Shown in pieces: positions 42,283-50,240 of a stretch of 64,000 nt of DNA. The notes under the pieces were generated by a model. It had not been told where the DNA came from. It worked only from the letters and a program-made list of their open reading frames with translations, and searched no databases. Origin of the DNA: Nonomuraea thailandensis (lineage in GTDB: Bacteria; Actinomycetota; Actinomycetes; Streptosporangiales; Streptosporangiaceae); assembly GCF_024172165.1 (NCBI RefSeq), contig NZ_JAMZEB010000002.1:6407501-6471500 (forward strand). The letters are read 5' to 3'. Position 1 is the stretch's first letter. Every line of letters begins with the position of its first letter. The position numbers were made by a program, and so were the translations under genes.

Positions 42283-43707
42283 GTGTTCAACTCCGCCGAC
42301 GACGTCCTGAAGTTCATCAGCGACGAAGGGGTGCAGTTCGTCGATGTCAGGTTCACCGACCTGCCGGGGACGACGCACCATTTCACCTTCCCGGCAGAGA
42401 ACTTCGGCGCGAGCGTCTTCACCGACGGTCTCATGTTCGACGGCTCGTCGATCCGCGGCTTCCAGCAGATCCACGAGTCCGACATGCTCCTGCTGCCCGA
42501 CCCGTCCAGCGCCGTGGTCGACCCGTTCCGCCAGCACAAGACGCTCAACCTCAACTTCTTCGTGCACGACCCGCTGACCGGCGAGGCCTACAGCCGCGAC
42601 CCGCGCAACGTCGCCCGCAAGGCCGAGGAGTACCTCAAGGGCACGGGCATCGCCGACACGGTGTACTTCGGCCCCGAGGCCGAGTTCTACATCTTCGACG
42701 ACGTGCGCTTCGAGACGAAGCAGAACGCCGGCTACTACTACATCGACTCCATCGAGGGCGCCTGGAACACCGGCAAGGCGACCGAGGGCGGCAACCTGGG
42801 CTACAAGCCGCGCTACAAGGGCGGCTACTTCCCCGTCCCGCCGATGGACCACTTCACCGACCTGCGCTCGGAGATGGTGCGCAACCTCATCGAGGCCGGC
42901 ATCGAGGTCGAGATGCAGCACCACGAGGTCGGCACGGCCGGTCAGGCGGAGATCGACTTCAAGTTCGGCACGCTGCTCAAGACCGCCGACAACCTCATGC
43001 TCTACAAGTACGTGATCAAGAGCACGGCCCTCGAGTACGGCCACACGGTCACGTTCATGCCCAAGCCGATCTTCGGGGACAACGGCTCCGGCATGCACTG
43101 CCACCAGTCGCTGTGGAAGGACGGCTCGCCGCTCTTCTACGACGAGGTCGGCTACGCGGGCCTGTCCGACACCGCCCGCTACTACATCGGCGGCCTGCTC
43201 AAGCACGCGCCGTCGCTGCTGGCCTTCACCAACCCGACGGTCAACTCCTACCACCGTCTGGTTCCCGGCTACGAGGCCCCGGTCAACCTGGTCTACTCGC
43301 AGCGCAACCGCTCGGCCTGCGTGCGCATCCCGATCACGGGCTCCAACCCGAAGGCCAAGCGCATCGAGTTCCGCGTGCCGGACCCGTCGTGCAACCCGTA
43401 CTTCGCCTTCTCGGCGATGCTGATGGCGGGCATCGACGGCATCCGCAACAAGATCGAGCCGCCGGAGCCGGTCGACAAGGACCTCTACGAGCTGCCGCCG
43501 GAGGAGGCCCGCAACATCCCGCAGGTGCCCGGCTCGCTCACCGACGTGCTCAGCGCGCTGGAGGCCGACCACGACTACCTGCTCGAGGGCGGCGTGTTCA
43601 CGCCCGACCTGATCGAGACGTGGATCGCCTACAAGCGGGAGAACGAGGTCGACCCGATCCGGCTGCGCCCGCACCCGCACGAGTTCGAGCTCTACTACGA
43701 CGTGTGA
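42283..43707 (+). CDS. glnA: Glutamine synthetase type I
   Basis: ATP-dependent synthesis of glutamine from glutamate and ammonia. The 474-residue protein starts at the GTG at 42283 with GGGAGG eight bases upstream. It contains FTDLPGTTHHFTFP, FDGSSIRGF, FGPEAEFYIFD, NGSGMHCHQS, NRSACVRIP and the adenylylation-site region LYELPPEEA with its Tyr. An upstream in-frame extension is open but lies over the GlnR box. It is the last conserved chromosomal gene before the mobile element. Confidence 0.97.
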   Translation: MFNSADDVLKFISDEGVQFVDVRFTDLPGTTHHFTFPAENFGASVFTDGLMFDGSSIRGFQQIHESDMLLLPDPSSAVVDPFRQHKTLNLNFFVHDPLTGEAYSRDPRNVARKAEEYLKGTGIADTVYFGPEAEFYIFDDVRFETKQNAGYYYIDSIEGAWNTGKATEGGNLGYKPRYKGGYFPVPPMDHFTDLRSEMVRNLIEAGIEVEMQHHEVGTAGQAEIDFKFGTLLKTADNLMLYKYVIKSTALEYGHTVTFMPKPIFGDNGSGMHCHQSLWKDGSPLFYDEVGYAGLSDTARYYIGGLLKHAPSLLAFTNPTVNSYHRLVPGYEAPVNLVYSQRNRSACVRIPITGSNPKAKRIEFRVPDPSCNPYFAFSAMLMAGIDGIRNKIEPPEPVDKDLYELPPEEARNIPQVPGSLTDVLSALEADHDYLLEGGVFTPDLIETWIAYKRENEVDPIRLRPHPHEFELYYDV

Positions 43708-43710
43708 CGG

Positions 43711-43769
43711 CAAGGTTTCCCGGCCTCGGCGATCGGTCTCTGAATGGCCGCTGAGCTGCGGAAACCTTG
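43711..43769. repeat. 10-bp inverted repeat at the element boundary
   Basis: CAAGGTTTCC (43711-43720) and GGAAACCTTG (43760-43769) are perfect inverted repeats separated by 39 bp, starting 4 bp after glnA. The right arm overlaps the first TTGTCGTT repeat. It could be a weak terminator of glnA or part of an attachment site; the sequence alone does not decide. Confidence 0.6.
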
Positions 43770-43794
43770 TCGTTAGTTGTCGTTGTTTGTCGTT
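43767..43794. repeat. Three TTGTCGTT direct repeats with 10-bp period
   Basis: Exact copies at 43767-43774, 43777-43784 and 43787-43794, so each copy faces the same side of the DNA helix. The same 8-mer recurs twice with the same period upstream of the excisionase-like gene. They are probable binding sites of a recombination directionality factor or integrase at the attachment region. Confidence 0.75.
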
Positions 43795-43826
43795 GCTGAG
43801 CAACGTCAGCCGGAACAGAACCGGAA

Positions 43827-43866
43827 CAGAGGGGCCCGGCACCGCAAACGGTGCCGGGCCCCTCTG
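43827..43866. terminator. Very strong hairpin downstream of glnA and the xis-like gene
   Basis: An 18-bp perfect stem (cagaggggcccggcaccg and its complement) with loop CAAA. Placed between the rightward glnA and the leftward excisionase-like gene, it can end both transcripts and insulate glnA from the element. Confidence 0.9.
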
Positions 43867-43899
43867 GCGCTGATCAAGACGCTAACAGCGGTAACGCAT

Positions 43900-44091
43900 T
43901 TAGCAGACGGCTACCTGCTCCACGTAGTGCCGGTTCTCCCACGCCTCCACGTCGGCCAGCTTGTACCGGACATGCTTGCCGATCTTCATGTACCTCGGGC
44001 CGCCGCCGCGAGAGTTCCAGGCATAGACGGTCATGACGGGCACTCCCATTCGCTCCGCAAGATCCTCCGGAGTGAGATGCTTCGCTGCCAC
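43900..44091 (-). CDS. Excisionase-like helix-turn-helix protein
   Basis: A 63-residue protein, KHLTPEDLAERMGVPVMTVYAWNSRGGGPRYMKIGKHVRY..., with the MerR/AlpA-type winged helix of phage and element excisionases. It starts at the GTG at 44091. The 8-bp repeats TTGTCGTT lie 37-54 bp upstream and again beyond its stop, fitting a protein that binds its own promoter and the attachment site. An integrase gene is usually adjacent, but none is found. Confidence 0.82.
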   Translation of the reverse strand: MAAKHLTPEDLAERMGVPVMTVYAWNSRGGGPRYMKIGKHVRYKLADVEAWENRHYVEQVAVC

Positions 44092-44127
44092 CGATCTCCC
44101 TTCACGAGCGCGCCGCCCTTCGGGCAC

Positions 44128-44145
44128 TTGTCGTTCTTTGTCGTT
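44128..44145. repeat. Two TTGTCGTT repeats upstream of the xis-like gene
   Basis: Exact copies at 44128-44135 and 44138-44145, again 10 bp apart, in the promoter region of the excisionase-like gene. A related ATTGTCGC lies about 18 bp further upstream. Confidence 0.75.
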
Positions 44146-44198
44146 ACCGTGCCCTAGTCGCCATTGTCGCACATGACGTGTCATATGCGTCATCACTG

Positions 44199-44498
44199 CT
44201 AGTCGGCCTCCAGAGCCCCATCGGATATCAGAACCGCGGCCGCCGACAGCACCAGCGCGCTGCCCCCCGTCACGCCCCACGTGGTCGCCGCCAGCCACCA
44301 CAGCGCGACCGCAGTCAGCGAGATACCGACCGCCCCCGCCCCGTGCCGCTCCAACTTCTCGAGCGCCGCACCGCCCAGCACGACGATGAGCGGCACTGCC
44401 ATCGCCAGGCCCGCAGTGGACACCTGCGCCAGCGGCGCGGCCGCCCAGACCACCGCCAGCCACGCCGCCACCATCTCGACCCGAGCCAACGCCCTCAT
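44199..44498 (-). CDS. Small membrane protein of the transfer module
   Basis: A 99-residue, almost wholly hydrophobic protein with about four transmembrane helices (VEMVAAWLAVVWAAAPLA, AMAVPLIVVLGGAALEKL, SLTAVALWWLAATTWG, ALVLSAAAVLI). No family is recognised. It overlaps the translocase gene by ATGA and is probably a Spd-like accessory protein that acts in plasmid or element spreading; this is inferred from context. Confidence 0.7.
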   Translation of the reverse strand: MRALARVEMVAAWLAVVWAAAPLAQVSTAGLAMAVPLIVVLGGAALEKLERHGAGAVGISLTAVALWWLAATTWGVTGGSALVLSAAAVLISDGALEAD

Positions 44499-46396
44499 CG
44501 GACCTCCAGACGCTCCAGAATCTCCTCAGGAAGCGCGTACGCCTCTCCCCCGTCCTTGCCAACCAGCCACACCCGCCCGTCCTTTACGAGCCTCTTGAGC
44601 TGCGTGTGGATCTCGCTCGGCGGCGCCGTCACCCGCCGCTTGAGCACCAGGTGCAGCAGCTCCCCGAGCTCCAGCGCCAGGCCCTCCGCGTCGGCGAGCA
44701 CGTCGATGATCGCGGCCTTCACGTCACCAGGCGTCGAACGCGGCTCCGAGGTCGCGGGCTTGCCCGCGCGCGGCTCGCGCCCGTCCTTCTTCGCGCTGGC
44801 GTACTCCTCGATCCAGCCCATCGTCAGGTCGTCGATCCGGCCGGCGGCGGGCTGTCGGGCGATGAGCTTCGGCTTCTGCGTGTACAGCCACCGCATGAGC
44901 GCGGCCCGCCGGTCGATCCCGGACAGGTACGCCAGGCCCTGCGTCAGCGTCCCGTCCTTGAACGTCGCCGGGAGCAGCGACGGGTCCTGCGGGAGCCCCA
45001 TCTGGTAGGCCGCGCCGGGCGTCTGCGTCCGCAGCGCGCAGGCGTTCTTGCGGAGCTGCGCCCGCAGCGTCACCGACCCGCCCAGCTCGGTCATGTTCGG
45101 GTCCTGCGCGACGAGCAGGAGGCCGCAGCCGCCCTTGCGCCAGGTCTTCGCGCCGGACGCGAGCAGGGCCACGGCCTTCTTGCCGTGCACGTCGTTCAGC
45201 AGCAGCTCCGGCGCCTCCTCCAGGACGAAGAAGATGCCGGTCATGCCGTCCGCGTCGGGATCGCCCGGCACGAGGTGGGTCTTGCCGCACCGCTCGTCGC
45301 CGTCCTCGTCCACCCATGGGATCTGCGCGAGGTGGTGCACGCGGCGGCGCATCACCCAGTGCCACATCTCCAGCTCGCCCATGGAGGCGTCCTCGCCCAG
45401 GGCGCAGCGGTGGGTGCGCCCGTTCCAGTCCGGCACGGAGCCGCCCTGCGGGTCGATCAGCACCGTCGCGAGCTTGTCGGACAGGTGGGCCAGGCCGAGC
45501 AGCGTCTCCACCGACCGGGACTTGCCTGCCTCGGAGTCGCCGACGATGATGCCGTGCCGCATGCCGCCCGACTTCGTGAAGAACGCCCAGTGCGCGGGCT
45601 GCAGGTCGTAGAAGAACCCGACGTGCGCGCGGCCGTCCTTGCCGATGCGGGGCTGGATGTCCTCGAACCGGCGCACCTCGGCCAGCGTGTCCTCCTGGAG
45701 GAGGGTGAACAGGGCGCGGGAGTTGTCGCCCGAGGGCGACGGCTCCAGCACGGCGAGCTGCATCGAGGTCTGGAAGGCCGACGCCACCTTCCCGGCGACC
45801 GCGATGATGTCCTTCGTCTCCTTCTCGCCCGGCACGGCCTGGATCTCCGTGCGGTACCCGGCGTCGATCCGCTTGGGCGTCGTCAGCGTCATGCCGTCCA
45901 GCGCCTTGCCCTTGGCGGCCAGGCGCTCGTTGAACCGCTTGATGATCCGTGCCACCTCGGGGTCGATCTCGACCTGTTCGACGGTGATGTGCAGCTTCTC
46001 GTCGAAGTCGTCCGTACGGCCGGGCAGGGGCAAGCGTCGGTGACGTCGCCAGTGCAGCAGCGCGAACGCCAGCCAGCCGGCCACCCCGACCTGGGCCACC
46101 AGCCCCGTGGGGCCGATGGGCGCGGTGGCCATGAGCCAGGCCGCGCCGAACGCCGCGGCGGCGACGTTCTGGCGGGCCTGGACTGCCTTGCGGATCGGGA
46201 CCACGACCGTGGCCGCCGCGATGAGGACGGCCACGGCCGGGTGCACCGGCAGCAGGTAGATTCCCGCTGAAAGCGGTAGCGCCATCAACCAGGCGAACGG
46301 AGCCGCCATCACCATGCGGTACCGCTGACGAAACGCGACCCGCTTCACAGTACGGGCGACCTCATCGGTCGGCTTCTGCTTGCTGACCTTGGACAA
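44495..46396 (-). CDS. TraB/FtsK-like DNA translocase
   Basis: A 633-residue ATPase expected to pump double-stranded DNA between hyphae. It has two or three N-terminal transmembrane helices (about 30-115), a linker, the motor domain with IIVGDSEAGKSRSVETL (Walker A, about residue 285) and TGIFFVLEEAPELLL (Walker B), LLLVAQDPNMTELGG, and a C-terminal winged-helix-like part (ELLHLVLKRRVTAPPSEIHTQLKRLVKDGRVWLV). That last part would read recognition repeats on the element, as in Streptomyces TraB. Confidence 0.88.
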   Translation of the reverse strand: MSKVSKQKPTDEVARTVKRVAFRQRYRMVMAAPFAWLMALPLSAGIYLLPVHPAVAVLIAAATVVVPIRKAVQARQNVAAAAFGAAWLMATAPIGPTGLVAQVGVAGWLAFALLHWRRHRRLPLPGRTDDFDEKLHITVEQVEIDPEVARIIKRFNERLAAKGKALDGMTLTTPKRIDAGYRTEIQAVPGEKETKDIIAVAGKVASAFQTSMQLAVLEPSPSGDNSRALFTLLQEDTLAEVRRFEDIQPRIGKDGRAHVGFFYDLQPAHWAFFTKSGGMRHGIIVGDSEAGKSRSVETLLGLAHLSDKLATVLIDPQGGSVPDWNGRTHRCALGEDASMGELEMWHWVMRRRVHHLAQIPWVDEDGDERCGKTHLVPGDPDADGMTGIFFVLEEAPELLLNDVHGKKAVALLASGAKTWRKGGCGLLLVAQDPNMTELGGSVTLRAQLRKNACALRTQTPGAAYQMGLPQDPSLLPATFKDGTLTQGLAYLSGIDRRAALMRWLYTQKPKLIARQPAAGRIDDLTMGWIEEYASAKKDGREPRAGKPATSEPRSTPGDVKAAIIDVLADAEGLALELGELLHLVLKRRVTAPPSEIHTQLKRLVKDGRVWLVGKDGGEAYALPEEILERLEVR

Positions 46397-46441
46397 CGAC
46401 GGCTCCTTTCACCTGGATGATGTTGGACGTACGGCCGAGCG

Positions 46442-47293
46442 TCAGCCGCCCGCGTACGCCTCCTTGTCGGCCACGTTGTCCACGCCGCCGACCGCCGCGT
46501 GAGCCTCGGCCACCGTGGACTGCGCGGCGGCCAGGGCGGCGATCTCCGCGTGCTGGGCGGCAAGCAGGGTCGCGGTCTCGTGCGCGGCCATCAGCGCCGC
46601 GATGAGCGCGCCGCGGCCCATGCGCTTCGCAGCCAGGCCGGCCACCTGACCGTCGATGGCGGCGGCGACCTGCATCATGTCGGTGTTGGCGGTATCGTGG
46701 TCGTGCTTGAGCTGGGGGAACGAGACGAATTCGGCGTTCACGATGGTCCCTTCGGTGGTGTCGTACTTGGTCAGGTCGGTGACGGGCTTCTGGTCGCGGG
46801 TGTCGGCGGCGGCCGACAGTTCGGGCGTCTCCTCGGGGGCTTCCTCCTCGGTCTGTGGGGCTTCCTCCTCGGTGTCCTCGACCACCTCGGCTTCCTCGAT
46901 CTCGCGGGTGGACTGGTAGTCGCGGTATGCCTGACGGGCACCCTCGGTGGCCTGGCGGCCGATCCGGACGGCACCGCCGAGGACCTTGAGGAGCCCGTAC
47001 GTTCCGCCCGCGACCGCCGCGGTGGTGCCGCCGACGACTCCGAAGACGAGCGATGTCCACCAGCGGAGGTTGCGCGGCCCCGGCGGGGCGCCGGACGCGG
47101 TGGGGCGGGTGAGGTACTTCTGGACCTGGTCGTAGTGGGTGCGGGCGGCAGTGAACCCCTCGCGGAACTCAACGTCAGCCGCCGCCGTACCGGCCCGGAG
47201 GCCGCCCATGGTGGCGGCGCGAGCATCGGGGCGCTTGACCAGCGCGACGGTGATGGCCCCGGACAGGGCCAGCACCAGGAAGACGGTGATCAC
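46442..47293 (-). CDS. Acidic membrane protein of the transfer module
   Basis: A 283-residue protein starting at the GTG at 47293, overlapping the upstream gene by GTGA. It has an N-terminal hydrophobic helix, a second membrane segment (LRWWTSLVFGVVGGTTAAVAGG, about 75-100), a Glu-rich stretch (about 135-160) and a long Ala-rich helical C-terminus with possible coiled coil. No known family is recognised. It lies just before the translocase, so a role in the transfer apparatus is likely but unproven. Confidence 0.7.
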   Translation of the reverse strand: MITVFLVLALSGAITVALVKRPDARAATMGGLRAGTAAADVEFREGFTAARTHYDQVQKYLTRPTASGAPPGPRNLRWWTSLVFGVVGGTTAAVAGGTYGLLKVLGGAVRIGRQATEGARQAYRDYQSTREIEEAEVVEDTEEEAPQTEEEAPEETPELSAAADTRDQKPVTDLTKYDTTEGTIVNAEFVSFPQLKHDHDTANTDMMQVAAAIDGQVAGLAAKRMGRGALIAALMAAHETATLLAAQHAEIAALAAAQSTVAEAHAAVGGVDNVADKEAYAGG

Positions 47294-47703
47294 TTCTGGC
47301 CCTCCTTGACATCGGCCGTCACGGTCTCCTGCCACGCCTTCTTGACGTCGCGCCCAAGGTCGGCCGTGTTGACGCCGAAGATGCTGATGGCGCTGACGAC
47401 CAGCAGCGTGGGGATGAGCGCAGCGACGAGCGCGGTGGCGCGGCCGACCTTGTTCGACTTGCCCCACACGTCCGCGACCCAGATGGTGCCGCAGATGCCG
47501 AGCGCGACCGCCGGGACGATGGGGTGCAGCCGTCCGGTGGCGGTGCGGACGATGGTCTCGAAGAACGTGCCGATCAGGCCGAAGCCGGCCGCGAGCATCC
47601 ACCAGGCGGTGAACTTGGGCGCGACCTTCTTCCAGATGAGCACGATGCCGACCGCCAGCAGCAGGGCAGTCGAGGCGCCGAGCCCAACGAGCAGGTTGTC
47701 CAC
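47290..47703 (-). CDS. Four-helix membrane protein of the transfer module
   Basis: A 137-residue protein starting at the GTG at 47703 after AAAGGA. Four hydrophobic helices are seen (LLVGLGASTALLLAVGIVLIW, WWMLAAGFGLIGTFFETI, IVPAVALGICGTIWVADVW, ALVAALIPTLLVVSAISIFG) and a charged C-terminus. No family is recognised; its layout recalls SpdB-type spread proteins. Confidence 0.7.
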   Translation of the reverse strand: MDNLLVGLGASTALLLAVGIVLIWKKVAPKFTAWWMLAAGFGLIGTFFETIVRTATGRLHPIVPAVALGICGTIWVADVWGKSNKVGRATALVAALIPTLLVVSAISIFGVNTADLGRDVKKAWQETVTADVKEGQK

Positions 47704-47717
47704 GGTGAGGGGTCCTT

Positions 47718-48164
47718 TCAGGCAAAAAAGTGGAGGATGAGGTAGGCGACGAGCGCGGCCGTGGTCAGCTCGGGCAGGAAGATCGTCATAGCGGGGATGT
47801 AGAACGCCGTGTAGAGGAGCGCGCGGGCCAGCAGCAGCACCCGCCAGGCCCACACCAGCGCGCCGACGTCGCCCGGCAGCCACGATGGCGACCACCGTTC
47901 CCGGATGAACGTGATGGGCGAGGCCAGATAGGAGGGCCGCTCGCGGGCGATCCAGTCCGACAGCGGGCCCTGGACGAACTCGACGAGCTGGTCCAGTCGC
48001 GGCGCGGCGGGCTTCGCGGGCGTCTGGGGCTGGTCGTCGCGCAGGGGCACGACGGGGGCGACCTGCTCGGCCTCCTCGGCAATCTGGGGCTGCTCGGCGG
48101 CCTGGTCGGGCTGCTCGTCCTTCGGCTGCGACTCGGTGGGGTACGGGGAGCGGATGCTGCGCAT
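47718..48164 (-). CDS. Membrane protein with an acidic Gln/Pro-rich N-terminus
   Basis: A 148-residue protein. The first 60 residues are rich in Glu, Gln and Pro (DEQPDQAAEQPQIAEEAEQ), then a region with SPITFIRERWSPSWLPGDVG, followed by two hydrophobic helices at the C-terminus. The ATG at 48164 has GGAGG at a good distance. No family is recognised. It belongs to the leftward transfer operon. Confidence 0.68.
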   Translation of the reverse strand: MRSIRSPYPTESQPKDEQPDQAAEQPQIAEEAEQVAPVVPLRDDQPQTPAKPAAPRLDQLVEFVQGPLSDWIARERPSYLASPITFIRERWSPSWLPGDVGALVWAWRVLLLARALLYTAFYIPAMTIFLPELTTAALVAYLILHFFA

Positions 48165-48166
48165 GG

Positions 48167-48391
48167 TCACCTCCTCTGACGGTTGACGTCGTCGCCGCTG
48201 CTCCGGAGTTCGGCGGCGTAGTGCGTGTAGAGCCGATCGCCCTCGGTCTCGTCCGCGTTGTGCTTGTCGGCGAGTTCGGCCGCGAGGTAGCGAACGGCCT
48301 CGTGGAACGCGGCCTTCGGACTCTCCGCGCCCTTGATGCGGGCGTGGAAGCGCATCTTGCGGCTCTGGCGGCGGGTCGGCTTGGTGGGCAC
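48167..48391 (-). CDS. Small basic protein of the transfer module
   Basis: A 74-residue, highly charged protein (TKPTRRQSRKMRFHARIKG, AAFHEAVRYLAAELADKHN). The GTG at 48391 has GGAGG six bases upstream, which decides the start over an upstream ATG-like codon at 48412. No family is recognised; the Arg/Lys-rich N-terminus suggests nucleic-acid contact. Confidence 0.65.
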   Translation of the reverse strand: MPTKPTRRQSRKMRFHARIKGAESPKAAFHEAVRYLAAELADKHNADETEGDRLYTHYAAELRSSGDDVNRQRR

Positions 48392-48452
48392 GTGACTCCT
48401 CCCGATCGTCACGGACGGTTACGGCTGGCGGGGCCGTGGTATGCTCTCGCGC

Positions 48453-48466
48453 ACGTGCGCGCACGT
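48453..48466. promoter_or_regulatory. GC-rich palindrome at the head of the inner transfer genes
   Basis: The 14-bp perfect palindrome ACGTGCGCGCACGT lies in the 161-bp gap between the SsgA-like gene and the small basic gene, in a wider run of alternating GCGC/CACGT. It may be an operator for the leftward genes, for example of the GntR repressor; no more can be said. Confidence 0.4.
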
Positions 48467-48552
48467 ACACCTGCGCGCGTTGGGTCGCCGCGCAGTGGCG
48501 GGCTCCGGCTCTGGTCGGTGGCGAACACCGCCTGACGGCTGGTCACGGTCGG

Positions 48553-48975
48553 TCACGTCCGCATGAGGTTGGCGATCACGGCGTCCCAGTCGATCCGCGC
48601 CTCTCTGGTCGGCACCAGCTTGTAGAAGCCGAGCGCGTGCCGGGTGAGGATGTCGGCGGGGGCGCGGAACACGCCCAGCAGGAGGTCTCCCTGCGTGATC
48701 CCGAGCAGCACGTGTCTGCCGTCCGAGGCCGGCTCGATCCTCAGTGCGGTGCGGTCCGGCTTCGACAGGCACTCGGCCCGCTCGTTCAGGCCGTCCAGCA
48801 GGACATCGCGGGGCGCGACCACCGGGGCGTGCCAGTCCTCGATCTCCAAGTGGACGAAGTACGGATCGTCGGTCCGGTAGGACAGCCACCCGTTGTGGAA
48901 CTCGTCGTTGGCGTCGTCCCACATCGGCACGTAGCAGGACCACTCGGTCGCCTGGTTCGTCTGGCTGGTCGTCAT
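48553..48975 (-). CDS. SsgA-like (SALP) protein
   Basis: A 140-residue protein that fits the SsgA/SsgB pattern of sporulating actinomycetes: LSYRTDDPYFVHLEIED, VVAPRDVLLDGLNER, LRIEPASDGRHVLLGI, LLLGVFRAPADILTRHALGFYKLVPTREA and the closing DWDAVIANL. SsgA-like proteins guide septum placement and cell-wall remodelling. Its ATG overlaps the stop of the DUF2637 gene (TGATG). An SsgA homologue inside a transfer operon suggests the element acts on host cell division or cross-walls; that link is inference. Confidence 0.7.
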   Translation of the reverse strand: MTTSQTNQATEWSCYVPMWDDANDEFHNGWLSYRTDDPYFVHLEIEDWHAPVVAPRDVLLDGLNERAECLSKPDRTALRIEPASDGRHVLLGITQGDLLLGVFRAPADILTRHALGFYKLVPTREARIDWDAVIANLMRT

Positions 48976-50240
48976 CAGTTCGCTCCCTCGCCGTCGTCAG
49001 TTGGTGTGTCAGCGGCGTGTGCCACGTCGTTGTCAGTCGTGTCAAGGGTCACACCATCGGCCGTGTCACCCGTGTCATCGGGTGTGTCACCCGTGTCACC
49101 AGCCGTGCCACCGCTTGTGCCATCAGCCGCGTCACGGTCGCCAAGTCCGGCCTTCTCGATGTAGCGGTAAGCCGTGCGGGGGCTCACCTTGTACTCGTCG
49201 AGCACCGCGTCACGTAGCTCTGCCACGGTCATGCCGGGCTTCCCCTTAGCGAGGTTGTGCAGCCACGTAATGCGCTGCTCAAGCTCTCTGTCAGTGGGTG
49301 GCGCGGCCGTGCCCTGACGCGTGCCATTCGGGCGGCGTGCCGCAGGCTTGATGGGGGGTGACACGGGCGTCGGTGACACGGTCGGTGTCACGCCGTTGCC
49401 GCGTGACACGGCGCCGTTCTTCGTGCCATCGCCTGTGACACGCACGTCACGCCAGCGCGCGCCCGTCGTGCCATCCGTCGTGCCACTGGCCGTGACACCA
49501 ACCGTGCCAGCCGTCGTGCCACTGGCCGCGTCGCTCACCTCGGCTGGCACGGGAGCCGGGGAAGTGACACCCGTGCCAGCCTCGATCGCGCGCGGCTGCG
49601 TCACCGGAGCGAGCTCGCCGAGCCGGTACAGCGCCCGCTCCCGACGCGTCGCCTTCCACCGCCACAGACGGCCGTGCTGGTCTTGCAGGTCCGTCTTGGC
49701 CAGCACCCGGTCACGCTCGCGGCCCAGGGCATCGGAGTAGGAGCGAATCTCCCACAGCACCATCCGCCGCCACAGGCCGAACGTCCGCAGCGGCGCGAGG
49801 ATCCAGCGAGAGATGCGGATCTTGTCCATGCGGGTCGGGTTCGACAGCTTCGCCCGCTTGCGGACGACGTGCGCGCCGACCTCGACCGCGATGACCCACA
49901 GCAGCGGCAGCGTGGCGTGGGCCACGACACCGAACAGGGTCTCCTCGCTGGCGATGTTCAGGTAAACCGTCGCGCCGGTCAGCGCCCACGGGATGAGCCG
50001 CAGCCACATGATCCGCATCTCCATGCGGGCCAGCACGATGTCCAGCGCGGAGAACGCGAGGATGCCGAGGTCGATCCCGAGCGGGACGGTGAACGCGAGC
50101 CCGCCGAAGGTGGGCGCCGCGGCGTCCATGACCTTCTTGAAGGAGTTGACGAAACCGATCACGCCGAGGACGCCGACCGCGATGGTAACGGCGTTGATGG
50201 CGTTGTGCTCGGCCTGCGTGAGCGTGCGGGGCGTGGTCAT
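48975..50240 (-). CDS. DUF2637 membrane protein with repetitive Thr/Gly/Asp tail
   Basis: A 421-residue protein. The N-terminal 120 residues hold four transmembrane helices of the DUF2637 type common on actinomycete plasmids (INAVTIAVGVLGVIGFVNSFKKV, LGIDLGILAFSALDIVLAR). A basic region follows, then a Thr/Gly/Pro-rich linker, a helix-turn-helix-like segment (MTVAELRDAVLDEYKVSPRTAYRYIEKAGLG, about 350-380) and a repetitive Asp/Thr/Gly C-terminus. It overlaps both the WhiB-like gene (ATGA) and the SsgA-like gene. Function unknown. Confidence 0.8.
   Translation of the reverse strand: MTTPRTLTQAEHNAINAVTIAVGVLGVIGFVNSFKKVMDAAAPTFGGLAFTVPLGIDLGILAFSALDIVLARMEMRIMWLRLIPWALTGATVYLNIASEETLFGVVAHATLPLLWVIAVEVGAHVVRKRAKLSNPTRMDKIRISRWILAPLRTFGLWRRMVLWEIRSYSDALGRERDRVLAKTDLQDQHGRLWRWKATRRERALYRLGELAPVTQPRAIEAGTGVTSPAPVPAEVSDAASGTTAGTVGVTASGTTDGTTGARWRDVRVTGDGTKNGAVSRGNGVTPTVSPTPVSPPIKPAARRPNGTRQGTAAPPTDRELEQRITWLHNLAKGKPGMTVAELRDAVLDEYKVSPRTAYRYIEKAGLGDRDAADGTSGGTAGDTGDTPDDTGDTADGVTLDTTDNDVAHAADTPTDDGEGAN

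Noticed and set aside
43708..43899. Possible tRNA gene serving as attachment site
   Set aside because: No anticodon-arm or T-arm sequence (no GTTCGA-like T loop with paired stem) is present; the hairpin there is a terminator.
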